41,046 nucleotides of DNA from Bacillota bacterium (GCA_012516125.1 JAAYXB010000078.1:1-41046), one strand, 5' to 3'; shown: positions 8,236 to 16,388, counted from the first letter of the stretch. Notes: generated by a model from the letters alone, not told the origin. Numbers and translations are program-made.

Positions 8236-11200
8236 CCACGGTGACCGGGGGAAAGTCCACCCCGAAAGGGGCCGTGTGGACTCCGGAGCAGCTGGAAGCC
8301 ATAAGCGCGAGAGGATGCAATCTCCTGGTGTCCGCGGCCGCAGGCGCCGGCAAGACCTCGGTCCTAGTGGAGCGGGTGGTCGGTCGCATCACCGATCCCG
8401 CGCACCCCGTGGACATCGACAGGCTCCTTGTGGTCACGTTCACCGACGCTGCGGCAGCAGAGATGCGGGAACGAATAGCCGCGGCCCTGGACGATCTGCT
8501 CACGAAAGGCTCCGGGAGCGACGACACGAGGCTCGCCCGGCAGCTTGCCCTCGTCAAGAAGGCAGACATATCCACGGTCCACTCGTTTTGCCACAAGATC
8601 GTGCGCCAGCACTTCTACCGGCTGGACATCGATCCTGCTTTTCGCGTCATGGACGAGGTGGAGGCCGCCCTCCTGCGCCTCGAGGTTGCGGACGACCTCT
8701 TCGAGGCGTGTTACGCCGACTCGGAGGGCGGGAGGTTCGTCGACCTCGTGGATGCGTACGGGGGAGAGCGAGGGGACGAAGCGCTGCGAGACCTCGTGAT
8801 CCGCATGTACGACCATTCCCGCGGCCGGCCCAGGCCTGATGCGTGGTTCGAAGAGATCGCGCGAGCTTTTGACATTGAGCCTGGAACGTCCATAAACGAC
8901 CTGCCGTGGACCAGGACGGTTCTCGAGGCCATTGCCCGGGACCTTGCGAGGGCCCATCGTCTTCTGAGCCAGGCCCTGGAGCTTGCGGGCACACCGGAGG
9001 GGCCGGGGGCGTACGTTGCCACGCTGCAGGAGGACATCTGCGCGTGCTCGCGCATGCTGGAGGCAGCGAGACGGGGCGACTTTACCGAACTCAGTGGGCT
9101 TATGGCCGGATTTGCCTTTGGGAAACTTCAAGCTGTAAGGACTGGGACCTGCAACGACGTGGTCAAGAAAAGAGTAATGGGCCTTCGCGAGGATGCGAAG
9201 AAGCTGGTTTCCGGCATAAAGAACACGTGCTTCTCGCGCCCGCCGGAGGACCTTGTCGCGGACCTCCGCGGGGTCGCTCCACTCATGCAGGAGCTGGTAA
9301 GGATCGTTAAGGCGTTCGCGCATCGCTACGCCGAGGCGAAGCGCGCGCGGGGCCTCGTCGACTTTTCGGATCTCGAGCACCTGTGCCTCCAGGCACTTGG
9401 AACCTGGAACGACCAAAGCGGCCGGTTTGAGCGTTCGGACATCGCACGCGAGCTTGCGGAGCGATACGAAGAGGTGCTCGTGGACGAGTATCAGGACATC
9501 AATCCGGTGCAGGATGCCATTCTCACCCTTGCATCGCGCGGCGACAACACCTTCGTGGTCGGCGATGTGAAGCAGAGCATCTACGGGTTCCGCCTGGCTG
9601 AGCCTCGCCTCTTCACAGAGAGGTATCACGCTTATTCGACCGCGCCCTCGAGCACCTCGCGCAAGATCGACCTCTCAAAGAACTTCCGCAGTCGGAGGGC
9701 GATCATAGACGCGGTGAACTTCGTTTTCCGCCAGGTGTTCTCGGAAGCGGTCGCCGGGATAGCGTATGACCGGCCCGCGGAGCTCGTGTACGGCGCTGAC
9801 TACCCTGACGACCCCGGTACGGCCGACTCCCCTGTCGAGGTGCACATCATCGAGAGAAACGCCGGCATTACGCACGGGAGCAGCGGGGACGAATCCCCGG
9901 GCGGGCCGGGGAACTCTGGCGAGAGCCATTCACACAAGTCTCGCACCGATTGTAGCGATGGCGAGAACGAAGGTGGGGGTTCGACGGGAGAGGCGGGAAC
10001 GGACACAGGAGAAACAGAAGGACTGGAAACGGGAGAAGAGGGGCAGGGAGAGGAAGGCGAGCCCACGCCAGAGGAGGCGGAAGCCCTTGAGCTCGAGGGG
10101 CGCCTCATAGCAAGCCGAATCATGAGAATGGTGAAGGGCACCCTGGAGAGGCCGGGGCCGGAGTTTCAGGTGTGGGATCGGAGGTCGAAGGCGTACCGCC
10201 CGGTGTCCTACCGGGACATCGTCGTGCTCATGAGATCGACGCGGCATCGTGCGAACGTGCTCCTCGAGGTGTTCAGGCAGGCCGACGTGCCGGCGTACGC
10301 CGAGCTTGGCACGGGCTACTTCGAGGCGACCGAGGTCGAGGTCATGCTCTCGTTGCTCCAGGTCATCGATAACCCGATGCAGGACATCCCCCTGGCCGCT
10401 GTGCTGAGGTCACCGATATGCGGATTTACCGCGGACGACCTCGCGCGCGTCCGCATGTGCAGACCTGACGGGGATTTCTACGCGGCTCTCGAGGCCGCCA
10501 GCTCGGCTGCCAGTGCCAGCTCAGCCGATGGCGGCGGCCCGGCTGCTTGCCCAGATGATCTTCCCATGAGGGTCCAGAGGTTCCTCAGGGACCTTGACCG
10601 CTGGCGGACCCTTGCCAGGAGGGTCCCGCTATCAACTCTCATCTGGCATCTCTACCGCGAAACTCGCTACCTCGACTACGTCGGCGGCATGCCCGGCGGG
10701 GCTCAGCGCCAGGCGAACCTTCGGGCGCTCCACGAGCGTGCTCGGCAGTTCGACAGGTTCGCGCGGCAGGGCCTGTTCAGGTTCTTGCGGTTCATAGACC
10801 GGCTGCGGGATGCCGAAGGCGATCTCGGCACCGCGCGGGCGCTTGGCGAGGCCGAAGACGTTGTCAGGATCATGAGCATTCATAAGAGCAAGGGGCTCGA
10901 ATTCCCTGTGGTTTTCGTTGCCGACCTCGGGAAGAATTTCAACCTCGGGGACCTCACCGGTGACGTGCTCTTCCACTCTCGTGCCGGGCTAGGACCCGTT
11001 TTCTGCGATACAAACCGCAGGGTGAAATACCCGACCCTCGCCCACCGCGCCACGAGGGAGAGAGCAAGGGAGGATGCGCTCGCCGAGGAGATGCGCATCC
11101 TGTATGTGGCGATGACCCGCGCAAAGGAGCGCCTCGTCCTGGTGGGCTCTGCGCCGGACCTTGGAAAGCAGGCCGCTCGCTGGTGTGAGGGCATCTCCCG

Positions 11201-12344
11201 GCTCGGTTGGGAGCTGTCAGATGACGTCCTGCTTTCGGCCCGAGGCTTTCTCGATTGGGTGGCGAGCGCCTTGGCGCGGCACCGAGGCGGCTCGGATATC
11301 CGTGCCCTTGCGGGGGTGCGTGGCGAGCCACTGGACGCGGCGGTGCGCGATGATCCGGCCCGGTTCGAGGTCAGGATATGGAACCCGTGTGACGTGCCTG
11401 AAGCGGTCCAGCCACGGAGTGGTCGGCGCGCCGCGGCGGGCCTCGTCGTCCTGGACGAGATAGCCTCGGCGAGATCGCTCGGTCGCACGGTAGCGCCTGA
11501 TTTCAGACGCGCGATCGAGGAGCACCTCGGATGGAGCTATCCACATGCGGCGCTGGCTGGGCGCGCGGCCAAGGCGACCTGGTCTGAGATAAAGCGAAGG
11601 TTCGAGCCCGGTCGCGACGACGCCGAGTCCAGCAGGGAGGACGCAAGCGAAGTGCGTCCGGTGCCTGCGACTTTTTCGGAGCGACCCCGGTTCATGCAAG
11701 AGTTCGAGATCACGCCGGCCGAGCGTGGACAGGCGACGCACCTCGTGCTCCAGCACCTCGACCTCGGCGGCAGGCTCGATGCACCAGGCATTTGGGCCCG
11801 CGTGGACGAGATGGTGGCCTGTGATCTCCTCACCGCGGACCTTGCAGCTACCATCGACGTCGCGGCCATTGCGCGGTTCTTCGCGAGCCCGCTCGGCAAG
11901 CGCGTGGTGAACGCGAGAGATCGCGTCCGTCGCGAGGTCCCTTTCTACCTCGGCATCGATGCGAAGGCGCTCTACCCCGAGATCCCTGCGCATATGGGCG
12001 GCCACGAACGTGTGGTGGTGCAGGGTATCATCGACTGCCTCATCGATGAGGGAGACGGGTTCATCCTCATCGATTTCAAGACCGGTTCGCTGGCGCAGCA
12101 TGACCCAGATGCGGCGGCCCGGGCGTACTCAGGGCAGATCGCTGTGTACACCGCCGCCGTCGAGGCCGTCCACGGGCGCCCTGTCAAAGAGGCGTACCTC
12201 TATTTCCTCGGGGCCGGGATCGCCGTCCCAGTAGACTTGCGCCACGCCGCTCGCCGGCTTCTAGGGAACGACGACGGGGCGCCTTCTGATGACGTTGCCG
12301 AACCGGTCGATGACCGTTTCCACCTTGACGGTGAAATCTCCTAG
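8232..12344 (+). CDS. addA: ATP-dependent helicase/nuclease subunit A
   Basis: A UvrD/RecB-type superfamily 1 helicase with C-terminal nuclease, partner of AddB. Seen: Walker A (AAAGAGKTS, about 35-43), VDEYQD (about 417-422), GDVKQSIYGFR, the KGLEFPVVFV motif, YVAMTRAKERL, and a nuclease motif (GIIDCL...LIDFKTG) near residues 1265-1285. The 1370 residues exceed the usual 1200-1250, largely through a Glu/Gly/Ser/Thr-rich insert at about 546-620 that follows the VEVHIIER segment. Start ATG 8232 overlaps the addB stop. Its last 84 bp overlap the convergent gene on the other strand, so the two transcripts are antisense at their 3' ends. Confidence 0.95.
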   Translation: MTTVTGGKSTPKGAVWTPEQLEAISARGCNLLVSAAAGAGKTSVLVERVVGRITDPAHPVDIDRLLVVTFTDAAAAEMRERIAAALDDLLTKGSGSDDTRLARQLALVKKADISTVHSFCHKIVRQHFYRLDIDPAFRVMDEVEAALLRLEVADDLFEACYADSEGGRFVDLVDAYGGERGDEALRDLVIRMYDHSRGRPRPDAWFEEIARAFDIEPGTSINDLPWTRTVLEAIARDLARAHRLLSQALELAGTPEGPGAYVATLQEDICACSRMLEAARRGDFTELSGLMAGFAFGKLQAVRTGTCNDVVKKRVMGLREDAKKLVSGIKNTCFSRPPEDLVADLRGVAPLMQELVRIVKAFAHRYAEAKRARGLVDFSDLEHLCLQALGTWNDQSGRFERSDIARELAERYEEVLVDEYQDINPVQDAILTLASRGDNTFVVGDVKQSIYGFRLAEPRLFTERYHAYSTAPSSTSRKIDLSKNFRSRRAIIDAVNFVFRQVFSEAVAGIAYDRPAELVYGADYPDDPGTADSPVEVHIIERNAGITHGSSGDESPGGPGNSGESHSHKSRTDCSDGENEGGGSTGEAGTDTGETEGLETGEEGQGEEGEPTPEEAEALELEGRLIASRIMRMVKGTLERPGPEFQVWDRRSKAYRPVSYRDIVVLMRSTRHRANVLLEVFRQADVPAYAELGTGYFEATEVEVMLSLLQVIDNPMQDIPLAAVLRSPICGFTADDLARVRMCRPDGDFYAALEAASSAASASSADGGGPAACPDDLPMRVQRFLRDLDRWRTLARRVPLSTLIWHLYRETRYLDYVGGMPGGAQRQANLRALHERARQFDRFARQGLFRFLRFIDRLRDAEGDLGTARALGEAEDVVRIMSIHKSKGLEFPVVFVADLGKNFNLGDLTGDVLFHSRAGLGPVFCDTNRRVKYPTLAHRATRERAREDALAEEMRILYVAMTRAKERLVLVGSAPDLGKQAARWCEGISRLGWELSDDVLLSARGFLDWVASALARHRGGSDIRALAGVRGEPLDAAVRDDPARFEVRIWNPCDVPEAVQPRSGRRAAAGLVVLDEIASARSLGRTVAPDFRRAIEEHLGWSYPHAALAGRAAKATWSEIKRRFEPGRDDAESSREDASEVRPVPATFSERPRFMQEFEITPAERGQATHLVLQHLDLGGRLDAPGIWARVDEMVACDLLTADLAATIDVAAIARFFASPLGKRVVNARDRVRREVPFYLGIDAKALYPEIPAHMGGHERVVVQGIIDCLIDEGDGFILIDFKTGSLAQHDPDAAARAYSGQIAVYTAAVEAVHGRPVKEAYLYFLGAGIAVPVDLRHAARRLLGNDDGAPSDDVAEPVDDRFHLDGEIS

Positions 12345-13145
12345 CACCTTCAGCTTGTCTATGGATGACAGGTTCATGAACTGGTGGAGGGTCGTCTCGA
12401 GCTGGCTGTAAAGGTCGCTCAGCTCCTCCTCGCGCGCGTTTATACGCTGGACCTTCTTCTGCATCTCCTCCCTCATACGCTGGATTTCGCGTTCCTTCTG
12501 GGCGAGTTCCTCAAGGAGTTGCTGTTCGCGGTCGAGCTGCCTGTTGATGTCGATCAGCCGGTCTATGAAACCCTTGAGATCCAGCATCCCGGAAAGCCGC
12601 TTCTCGATGCGCTCCACCCTGGCGGGAAGGGTCAAGAGCTCCTCCATAGGGTCCTGCGCCGGGCGGCCCTGGCTCTCCTCAATCTGCTGACCCTGAGACG
12701 GCCCGGCGGTCACGGTTTCTTCGGTGTCCTCCATCACCTCGGTGAGTGTGCCTATGGACCCTTCAGAGGCCCTTCGTTTGATGACCGTGTAGAATCTGTG
12801 CCGCAAGGTAAGGTACGGCACTCCGAAGAGGCTCGCGAGGCGCTCCAGCTCCCTCTTTCGTTCACCCGGCCTTCTGTCGAGCACCTTCATCAGGAGCTTG
12901 TCTTCATACTCGGTGAAGATGTGTCGTCTCCTCCTCTGCTTCGTGGCCCGGGCGACCCCTTCCACCTCCGGGTCGGGGGCGGCGGGGGCGTTTTCCTGGA
13001 CCGCGTCCCCATGCTCGCTGGCTTCGACTTCGACCTGGCCTGCTACTTTGGCGGCAGGGATTCCTGACGTCGCCGGGGCCCTTTCATCGACTTTGGCCTC
13101 CACCCTGTCACCCTGTACCGTTGCAACCTCTCTCACGCTCTCCAT
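12261..13145 (-). CDS. Myb/SANT-like DNA-binding coiled-coil protein (function unknown)
   Basis: 294 residues. A basic stretch (KQRRRR, about residue 70) leads into FTEYEDKLLMKVL...LFGVPYLTLRHRFYTVIKRR, a tri-helical Myb/SANT-like pattern (WxxEED-like start with aromatic replacement, then a recognition-helix-like RHRFYTV). An acidic linker follows, then about 100 residues of heptad-rich coiled coil (about 185-265), then a conserved-looking C-terminal tail (VKVETVIDRFGNVIRRRPVVVP). The architecture resembles RsfA-type regulators and RacA-like DNA-anchoring proteins in outline only; I do not assign it to either. Start ATG 13145 has AGGAGGT 8 nt upstream. The region upstream holds operator-like sites and the 32-bp dyad array, so it may bind there. 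Convergent overlap with addA. Confidence 0.75.
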   Translation of the reverse strand: MESVREVATVQGDRVEAKVDERAPATSGIPAAKVAGQVEVEASEHGDAVQENAPAAPDPEVEGVARATKQRRRRHIFTEYEDKLLMKVLDRRPGERKRELERLASLFGVPYLTLRHRFYTVIKRRASEGSIGTLTEVMEDTEETVTAGPSQGQQIEESQGRPAQDPMEELLTLPARVERIEKRLSGMLDLKGFIDRLIDINRQLDREQQLLEELAQKEREIQRMREEMQKKVQRINAREEELSDLYSQLETTLHQFMNLSSIDKLKVLGDFTVKVETVIDRFGNVIRRRPVVVP

Positions 13146-13231
13146 GACATCATACCTCCTGTTCGTGTCTTGAGTTTGAGTGCACGGTTGCACGTGAGTT
13201 CCTAACAAACCGTAAAGTCCAACAACCTTTC

Positions 13232-13361
13232 CAGTATGGAAGGCGCTTCAGGCCGCGGGCGGCACGCTACTGCCCCACCATACTGCGCCGGCTCTCCAAA
13301 AGCGGCCGATATCAGTATGCCTTCTCATACTGGTCCTTATGCTCCCCATTTGCACAGTATG
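13232..13361. promoter_or_regulatory. Cluster of five CAGTATG/CATACTG sites (candidate operator)
   Basis: The 7-mer CAGTATG occurs at 13232, 13313 and 13355 and its complement CATACTG at 13279 and 13326. The pair at 13313-13332 forms a perfect 7-6-7 inverted repeat (CAGTATG-CCTTCT-CATACTG). The site at 13355 continues into the perfect palindrome GTATGCATAC. The cluster lies 87-217 bp upstream of the Myb-like gene start, in operator position for it. No other sequence in this gap explains them. Confidence 0.6.
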
Positions 13362-13481
13362 CATACCGACTGGTGTCCGGCAAATTCACTCAGAGCTGTT
13401 GCTGGCGAGCGTCCGCCGCAACTATGCCTGCGCCTTCTGGAGGCTGATGGTAGATTGACAGTGTCAGGAACGCGCAAGGGG

Positions 13482-13606
13482 ATGGGAAGTGTGATCGACG
13501 AGCTCTTCACCAGGCTCGGGGAGGAGCTTGTGGAGACCTGGCGGAGGGTGTACCGAGACCATCTGGTCACGGTCGCGGCATTCGGCTCTACCAGGCGTGG
13601 CACCCC
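13482..13606 (+). pseudogene. 5' fragment of a nucleotidyltransferase (MNT/KNTase-type) gene
   Basis: The frame from ATG 13482 (or GTG 13491, after AAGGGGATGGGA) encodes IDELFTRLGEELVETW..., then HLVTVAAFGSTRRGTP. The helix followed by a hydrophobic strand and GSxxRG is the start of a minimal nucleotidyltransferase fold. The family then needs an SDxD metal-binding motif within a few residues; here the sequence turns into Pro/Gly/Arg-rich nonsense and no other frame supplies the motif. The homology ends close to where the repeat-rich region begins, so the gene looks cut off by it. The open frame continues to 14087, but only through high GC content. Confidence 0.5.
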
Positions 13607-13747
13607 AGGGCCAAGAGCTGGTTTTGCGGGCGCGCCTGGTCATTATGGCACCCAGGGGTTATCGCTGCCTCCTGGTCGGCCCCATGTCAGGCCGCCCCCG
13701 CAGGCGTTGCCACGATGTGGCCACCTGGATGTAGTCGCCCGGGGAAC

Positions 13748-14219
13748 CGGTCTTGCCGCGACCAAGTCCCTGGACCTGGTTGGTCTGCCGAAGGCCAGCC
13801 CCGGGCTGATTCTGGATCGCTACAGACCACCCCCACGGTTCTCACGAGCGGACAATCGGCAAGTTGGACGGTTTACGACCAGGATTCGCCCACAGTTGGG
13901 CACGTGGCTACCAGTTTGGGAAATGTCCTGGTCGCTACGAAACCACCTTCGGGCGCAGGGCCGCGAGGATGGTCACCACGAAGCCAAGCTGGAGGCGAAC
14001 CTGGTCTCTTGCGGTCCAACCTTGCGCGGAAGTTGGTCTCTGCGCGACCAGGTTTCGCGCGCGGTTGGCTCCCCCGCGACTATGTGAACTCGCATTCTGG
14101 TCGTCTACGAACTACCCCCGCATGGCGACGTGCGGAAGTGGTTCCTAGGCAGCCAACGCGGAACGTGAAGCGGTGGTCTGGCGACTGCATTCCTGCGCTT
14201 CCTGGTCTCTACGAGCCCA
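13748..14219. repeat. Phased array of 14 imperfect 17-bp dyads (TGG-N11-CCA), 32/41-bp spacing
   Basis: Units start at 13748, 13781, 13813, 13865, 13897, 13929, 13970, 14002, 14034, 14066, 14098, 14139, 14171 and 14203. Most read TGGTC-N7-GACCA or close; the best are TGGTCTCTGCGCGACCA (14034) and TGGTCGCTACGAAACCA (13929). Intervals are 32 bp nine times, 33 once, 41 twice and 52 once (a likely decayed unit near 13836). Spacers of 15 or 24 bp are not conserved. Weaker TGGTC sites occur at 13564, 13637 and 13673. 32 and 41 bp are close to three and four helical turns, so sites lie on one face of the DNA. 32 is not a multiple of 3, which rules out a protein repeat. 14220-14384 holds nothing I recognise. 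Confidence 0.8.
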
Positions 14220-14384
14220 CCAGCTTAAGAGTCGAACAGACGCGCGAGCGCCCAGCGCGTGCGGCCGCCATCCATCGGCTGCCGTCCATGTTCCCCACGG
14301 CGCAGGGGGTCATGTCTTGAGCCTGGCCATCCACAACTACACAGCTAAACGCGAGGGAGCCGCGGGATCGTACCAGGTCGGCAC

Positions 14385-15011
14385 CTACACCCTGCGTGCG
14401 TGGGGCTGGCGCCTTGTCCCGCGCGTGAACCCGACTCTCAGGAACAGCATGACGAGCATGGCGATCACGACTTCGGGCACCATGTAAGTTGCGTTGTAGG
14501 TCAGGGAGTATACCCACACGTTTGAGCCTTCCGGAGCGTAGCTTGCGAAGAACACCACTCCAGACAGAACGTGCAGGAGGAATCTCGCCGCGCCGCCCAC
14601 GAGCACGCCCACCAGCGGCGCCCCGGGGAAGAACCCGGCGAGGCCCAGCGCTGCGAACGCGAGCGGGTAGTCCATGAGAAACTGAAGGGGGTGCACCACG
14701 TATGGCTCCAGGACAAGTTTCACCATGCCGAGGACGAGCCCGGCCAGGATGCCTGTCCCGCCTCCTCTCCGCAGGGCTACGTAGAAGATGGGCACCATTT
14801 CGAGGGAGATAGACCCGCCCTGGGGCATTCTGAATACCCTGATGAGACTCAACACGGCCGCGAGCGCGACGGCCACGCCAACCTCCGTCACGACCTGGGC
14901 CGGTCCGCGCCCCTGGCCCGCCTGCAGGGGCCTCGTGAGCCTGATGAGGACAACAAGCAGCGCCAGGGCTGCCACAGCTTCCGCCACGATCCGCCAGTCG
15001 ACGCCGTTCAT
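14385..15011 (-). CDS. thiT: Energy-coupled thiamine transporter ThiT
   Basis: 208 residues and strongly hydrophobic, with about six membrane segments. The stretch ALAAVLSLIRVFRMPQGGSISLEMVPIFYVALRRG, followed by G-rich membrane helices and FLMDYPLAFAALGLAG, matches the thiamine-binding S component of ECF transporters (ThiT/YuaJ). It needs the shared EcfAAT energising module, which is not in this window. Start ATG 15011 follows AAGGAGGG with 7-nt spacing; the longer open frame to 15347 runs through the riboswitch leader and is not coding. The TPP riboswitch upstream independently supports thiamine as substrate. Confidence 0.92.
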   Translation of the reverse strand: MNGVDWRIVAEAVAALALLVVLIRLTRPLQAGQGRGPAQVVTEVGVAVALAAVLSLIRVFRMPQGGSISLEMVPIFYVALRRGGGTGILAGLVLGMVKLVLEPYVVHPLQFLMDYPLAFAALGLAGFFPGAPLVGVLVGGAARFLLHVLSGVVFFASYAPEGSNVWVYSLTYNATYMVPEVVIAMLVMLFLRVGFTRGTRRQPHARRV

Positions 15012-15052
15012 GTGAGGACCCTCCTTGTGTCGTGGTGTCGCGGGTTCGCCAG

Positions 15053-15115
15053 GAGATACGAGATGGCTGCGAGGAGGTGCGAGACGGCCGTCACGAGGTG
15101 CGAGACGGCCGTGGA
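15053..15115 (-). repeat. Three 21-bp tandem repeats in the thiT leader
   Basis: Units at 15053, 15074 and 15095 share GAGGTGCGAGACGGCCGT plus three variable bases; the first is diverged. The palindromic core ACGGCCGT recurs at about 15141, and GACGGCCGTGGA/TCCACGGCCGTC form a 12-bp inverted repeat between 15103 and 15151. They lie between riboswitch and start codon, so they probably form the switchable stem of the expression platform. Confidence 0.6.
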
Positions 15116-15167
15116 ACCCGCCCGGAGTCGTCCGGAGTCCACGGCCGTCGAGATGTGGTCTTGCGAG

Positions 15168-15278
15168 CCGCTTCCCTACGCTGGTATTACCCAGACGGAG
15201 TCTTCCGATCAGGTTCGAAGGGTAGACGCCAAAACGCGCCTTCTCAGCCGCTTTCGCAGCACCCCTAGCGAGCTCCCG
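15168..15278 (-). promoter_or_regulatory. TPP riboswitch (thi-box)
   Basis: The minus strand shows the conserved blocks in order: CTAGGGGTGCT, GGCTGAGA, ACCCTTCGAACCTGATC, then GGGTAATACCAGCGTAGGGA, closed by a P1 stem. These are the pyrimidine- and pyrophosphate-sensing segments of the TPP aptamer. It precedes thiT by about 155 nt. By family precedent thiamine pyrophosphate binding would switch thiT off. The linker has stable stems but no T-run, so translation control is as likely as termination. Confidence 0.95.
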
Positions 15279-15297
15279 TGTGAACTTTTCAATCTTT

Positions 15298-15327
15298 ATT
15301 ATGCCACGGAGCCATGAATGAGCGCAA
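15298..15327 (-). promoter_or_regulatory. Candidate sigma-A promoter for the thiT riboswitch transcript
   Basis: On the minus strand TTGCGC (15327-15322), 18 nt, CATAAT (15303-15298) lie about 20 nt before the aptamer. If the dehydrogenase began at 15314, this promoter would overlap its first codons, which slightly favours the later start at 15350 for that gene. Confidence 0.5.
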
Positions 15328-16348
15328 GTGGGCGTGGCAAAATACACGCATGAAGGTCGCTTTTTTTGAAGTAGAGAAATGGGAAAAAGATAGGTTCCGC
15401 ACCCGTCTGCGAGATGTCGAGCCGTTTTTCTTCGCCGATACCGTGCAGGAGGTTGAGCGGGACAGCTTCAAGGACGCGGAGGGACTTTGCGTCTTCATAT
15501 ACTCGCGCCTGACAAAGGATGTCATCGCGTCCCTGCCGCAGCTCCGTCTTATTGCCACAAGGTCCACGGGTTTCGACCACATTGATCTCGAAGCATGCAA
15601 GAAGCGCAAGATCGCGGTCACGAACGTCCCATACTACGGGGAGAACACCGTGGCAGAGCACACATTCGGCCTCATCCTGTCGCTTGCCCGCAATATCCAC
15701 AAGGCATACATGCGCACGGTCCGCCAGGACTTCTCCCTGGAGGATCTTCAGGGGTTCGACCTTAAGGGCAAGACCATCGGGGTCATCGGCGCAGGCAGAA
15801 TAGGGCTTCACGTCATTCGCATCGCCAGGGGGTTCGGCATGGAGGCACTGGCATATGACGTCAGACGGGACAGGTTCATCGCAGAGATTCTGGGATTCAG
15901 ATATGTTCCCATGGATGAGCTTCTCGCCTCGTCCGACGTGATCTCGCTGCACGCTCCCTACAACGAGTCCACGCACCACATCATTAACCGGGACACCCTG
16001 GCGAAGGTCAAGCGTGGGGCGTTGCTCATAAACACTGCCCGCGGCGCGCTGGTGGATACCGAGGCCCTCTTGTGGGCGCTCGACGAGGGGATCTTGCGCG
16101 GAGCAGGCCTGGATGTGCTCGAGGGCGAGGAACTCATGATGGAGGAGGGGTACGTGCTCCGGAAAGAGTACTCCGCAGACGTCCTCAGGACCTTCGTGCG
16201 CAACCAGATGCTCCTGCGCCGCGAGGACGTGGTGGTGACCCCGCACAACGCGTTCAACAGCAAGGAAGCAGCCATGAGGATTCTCGAGACCACCATCGAG
16301 AATATCGAGAGGTTCATCGAGGGGCGCCCGCAGAACGTGGTGGTCTAA
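15314..16348 (+). CDS. D-isomer-specific 2-hydroxyacid dehydrogenase (D-lactate dehydrogenase-like)
   Basis: 344 residues. The NAD-binding fold shows GVIGAGRIGLHVIRIA (GxGxxG). Catalytic residues of the family are present: Arg in NTARGALVD, Glu in GLDVLEGE, His in VVVTPHNAF. The C-terminal part (EEGYVLRKEYSADVLRTF) resembles the D-lactate dehydrogenase branch, which reduces 2-oxoacids such as pyruvate with NADH; substrate not fixed by sequence. ATG 15314 has a GGAG only 2 nt away; ATG 15350 (MKVAFFEVEKWE) fits family N-termini better and would clear the opposing thiT promoter. The TAA stop is the first three bases of a TAAGTG-family repeat. Convergent with gmk, no operon partner. Confidence 0.88.
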   Translation: MNERKWAWQNTRMKVAFFEVEKWEKDRFRTRLRDVEPFFFADTVQEVERDSFKDAEGLCVFIYSRLTKDVIASLPQLRLIATRSTGFDHIDLEACKKRKIAVTNVPYYGENTVAEHTFGLILSLARNIHKAYMRTVRQDFSLEDLQGFDLKGKTIGVIGAGRIGLHVIRIARGFGMEALAYDVRRDRFIAEILGFRYVPMDELLASSDVISLHAPYNESTHHIINRDTLAKVKRGALLINTARGALVDTEALLWALDEGILRGAGLDVLEGEELMMEEGYVLRKEYSADVLRTFVRNQMLLRREDVVVTPHNAFNSKEAAMRILETTIENIERFIEGRPQNVVV

Positions 16349-16377
16349 GTGCGGGAGCACTTCTGCACTCTCACTTG
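16346..16377. repeat. TAAGTG-family element, copy 3 (32 bp), overlapping a stop codon
   Basis: TAAGTGCGGGAGCAC, a TTCT loop, then GCACTCTCACTTG form an imperfect inverted repeat. The first three bases are the TAA stop of the dehydrogenase gene. It could double as a transcription end between convergent genes. Confidence 0.6.
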
Positions 16378-16388
16378 GGAGGCTTATC

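Noticed and set aside
13236-14087. 283-residue open frame through the operator, gene fragment and array
   Set aside because: Only the short nucleotidyltransferase segment resembles protein; the rest follows DNA repeats whose 32-bp period rotates the frame.
13748-14219. CRISPR array
   Set aside because: Units are only 17 bp, imperfectly conserved and dyadic, spacers are 15 or 24 bp, and no cas gene is near.
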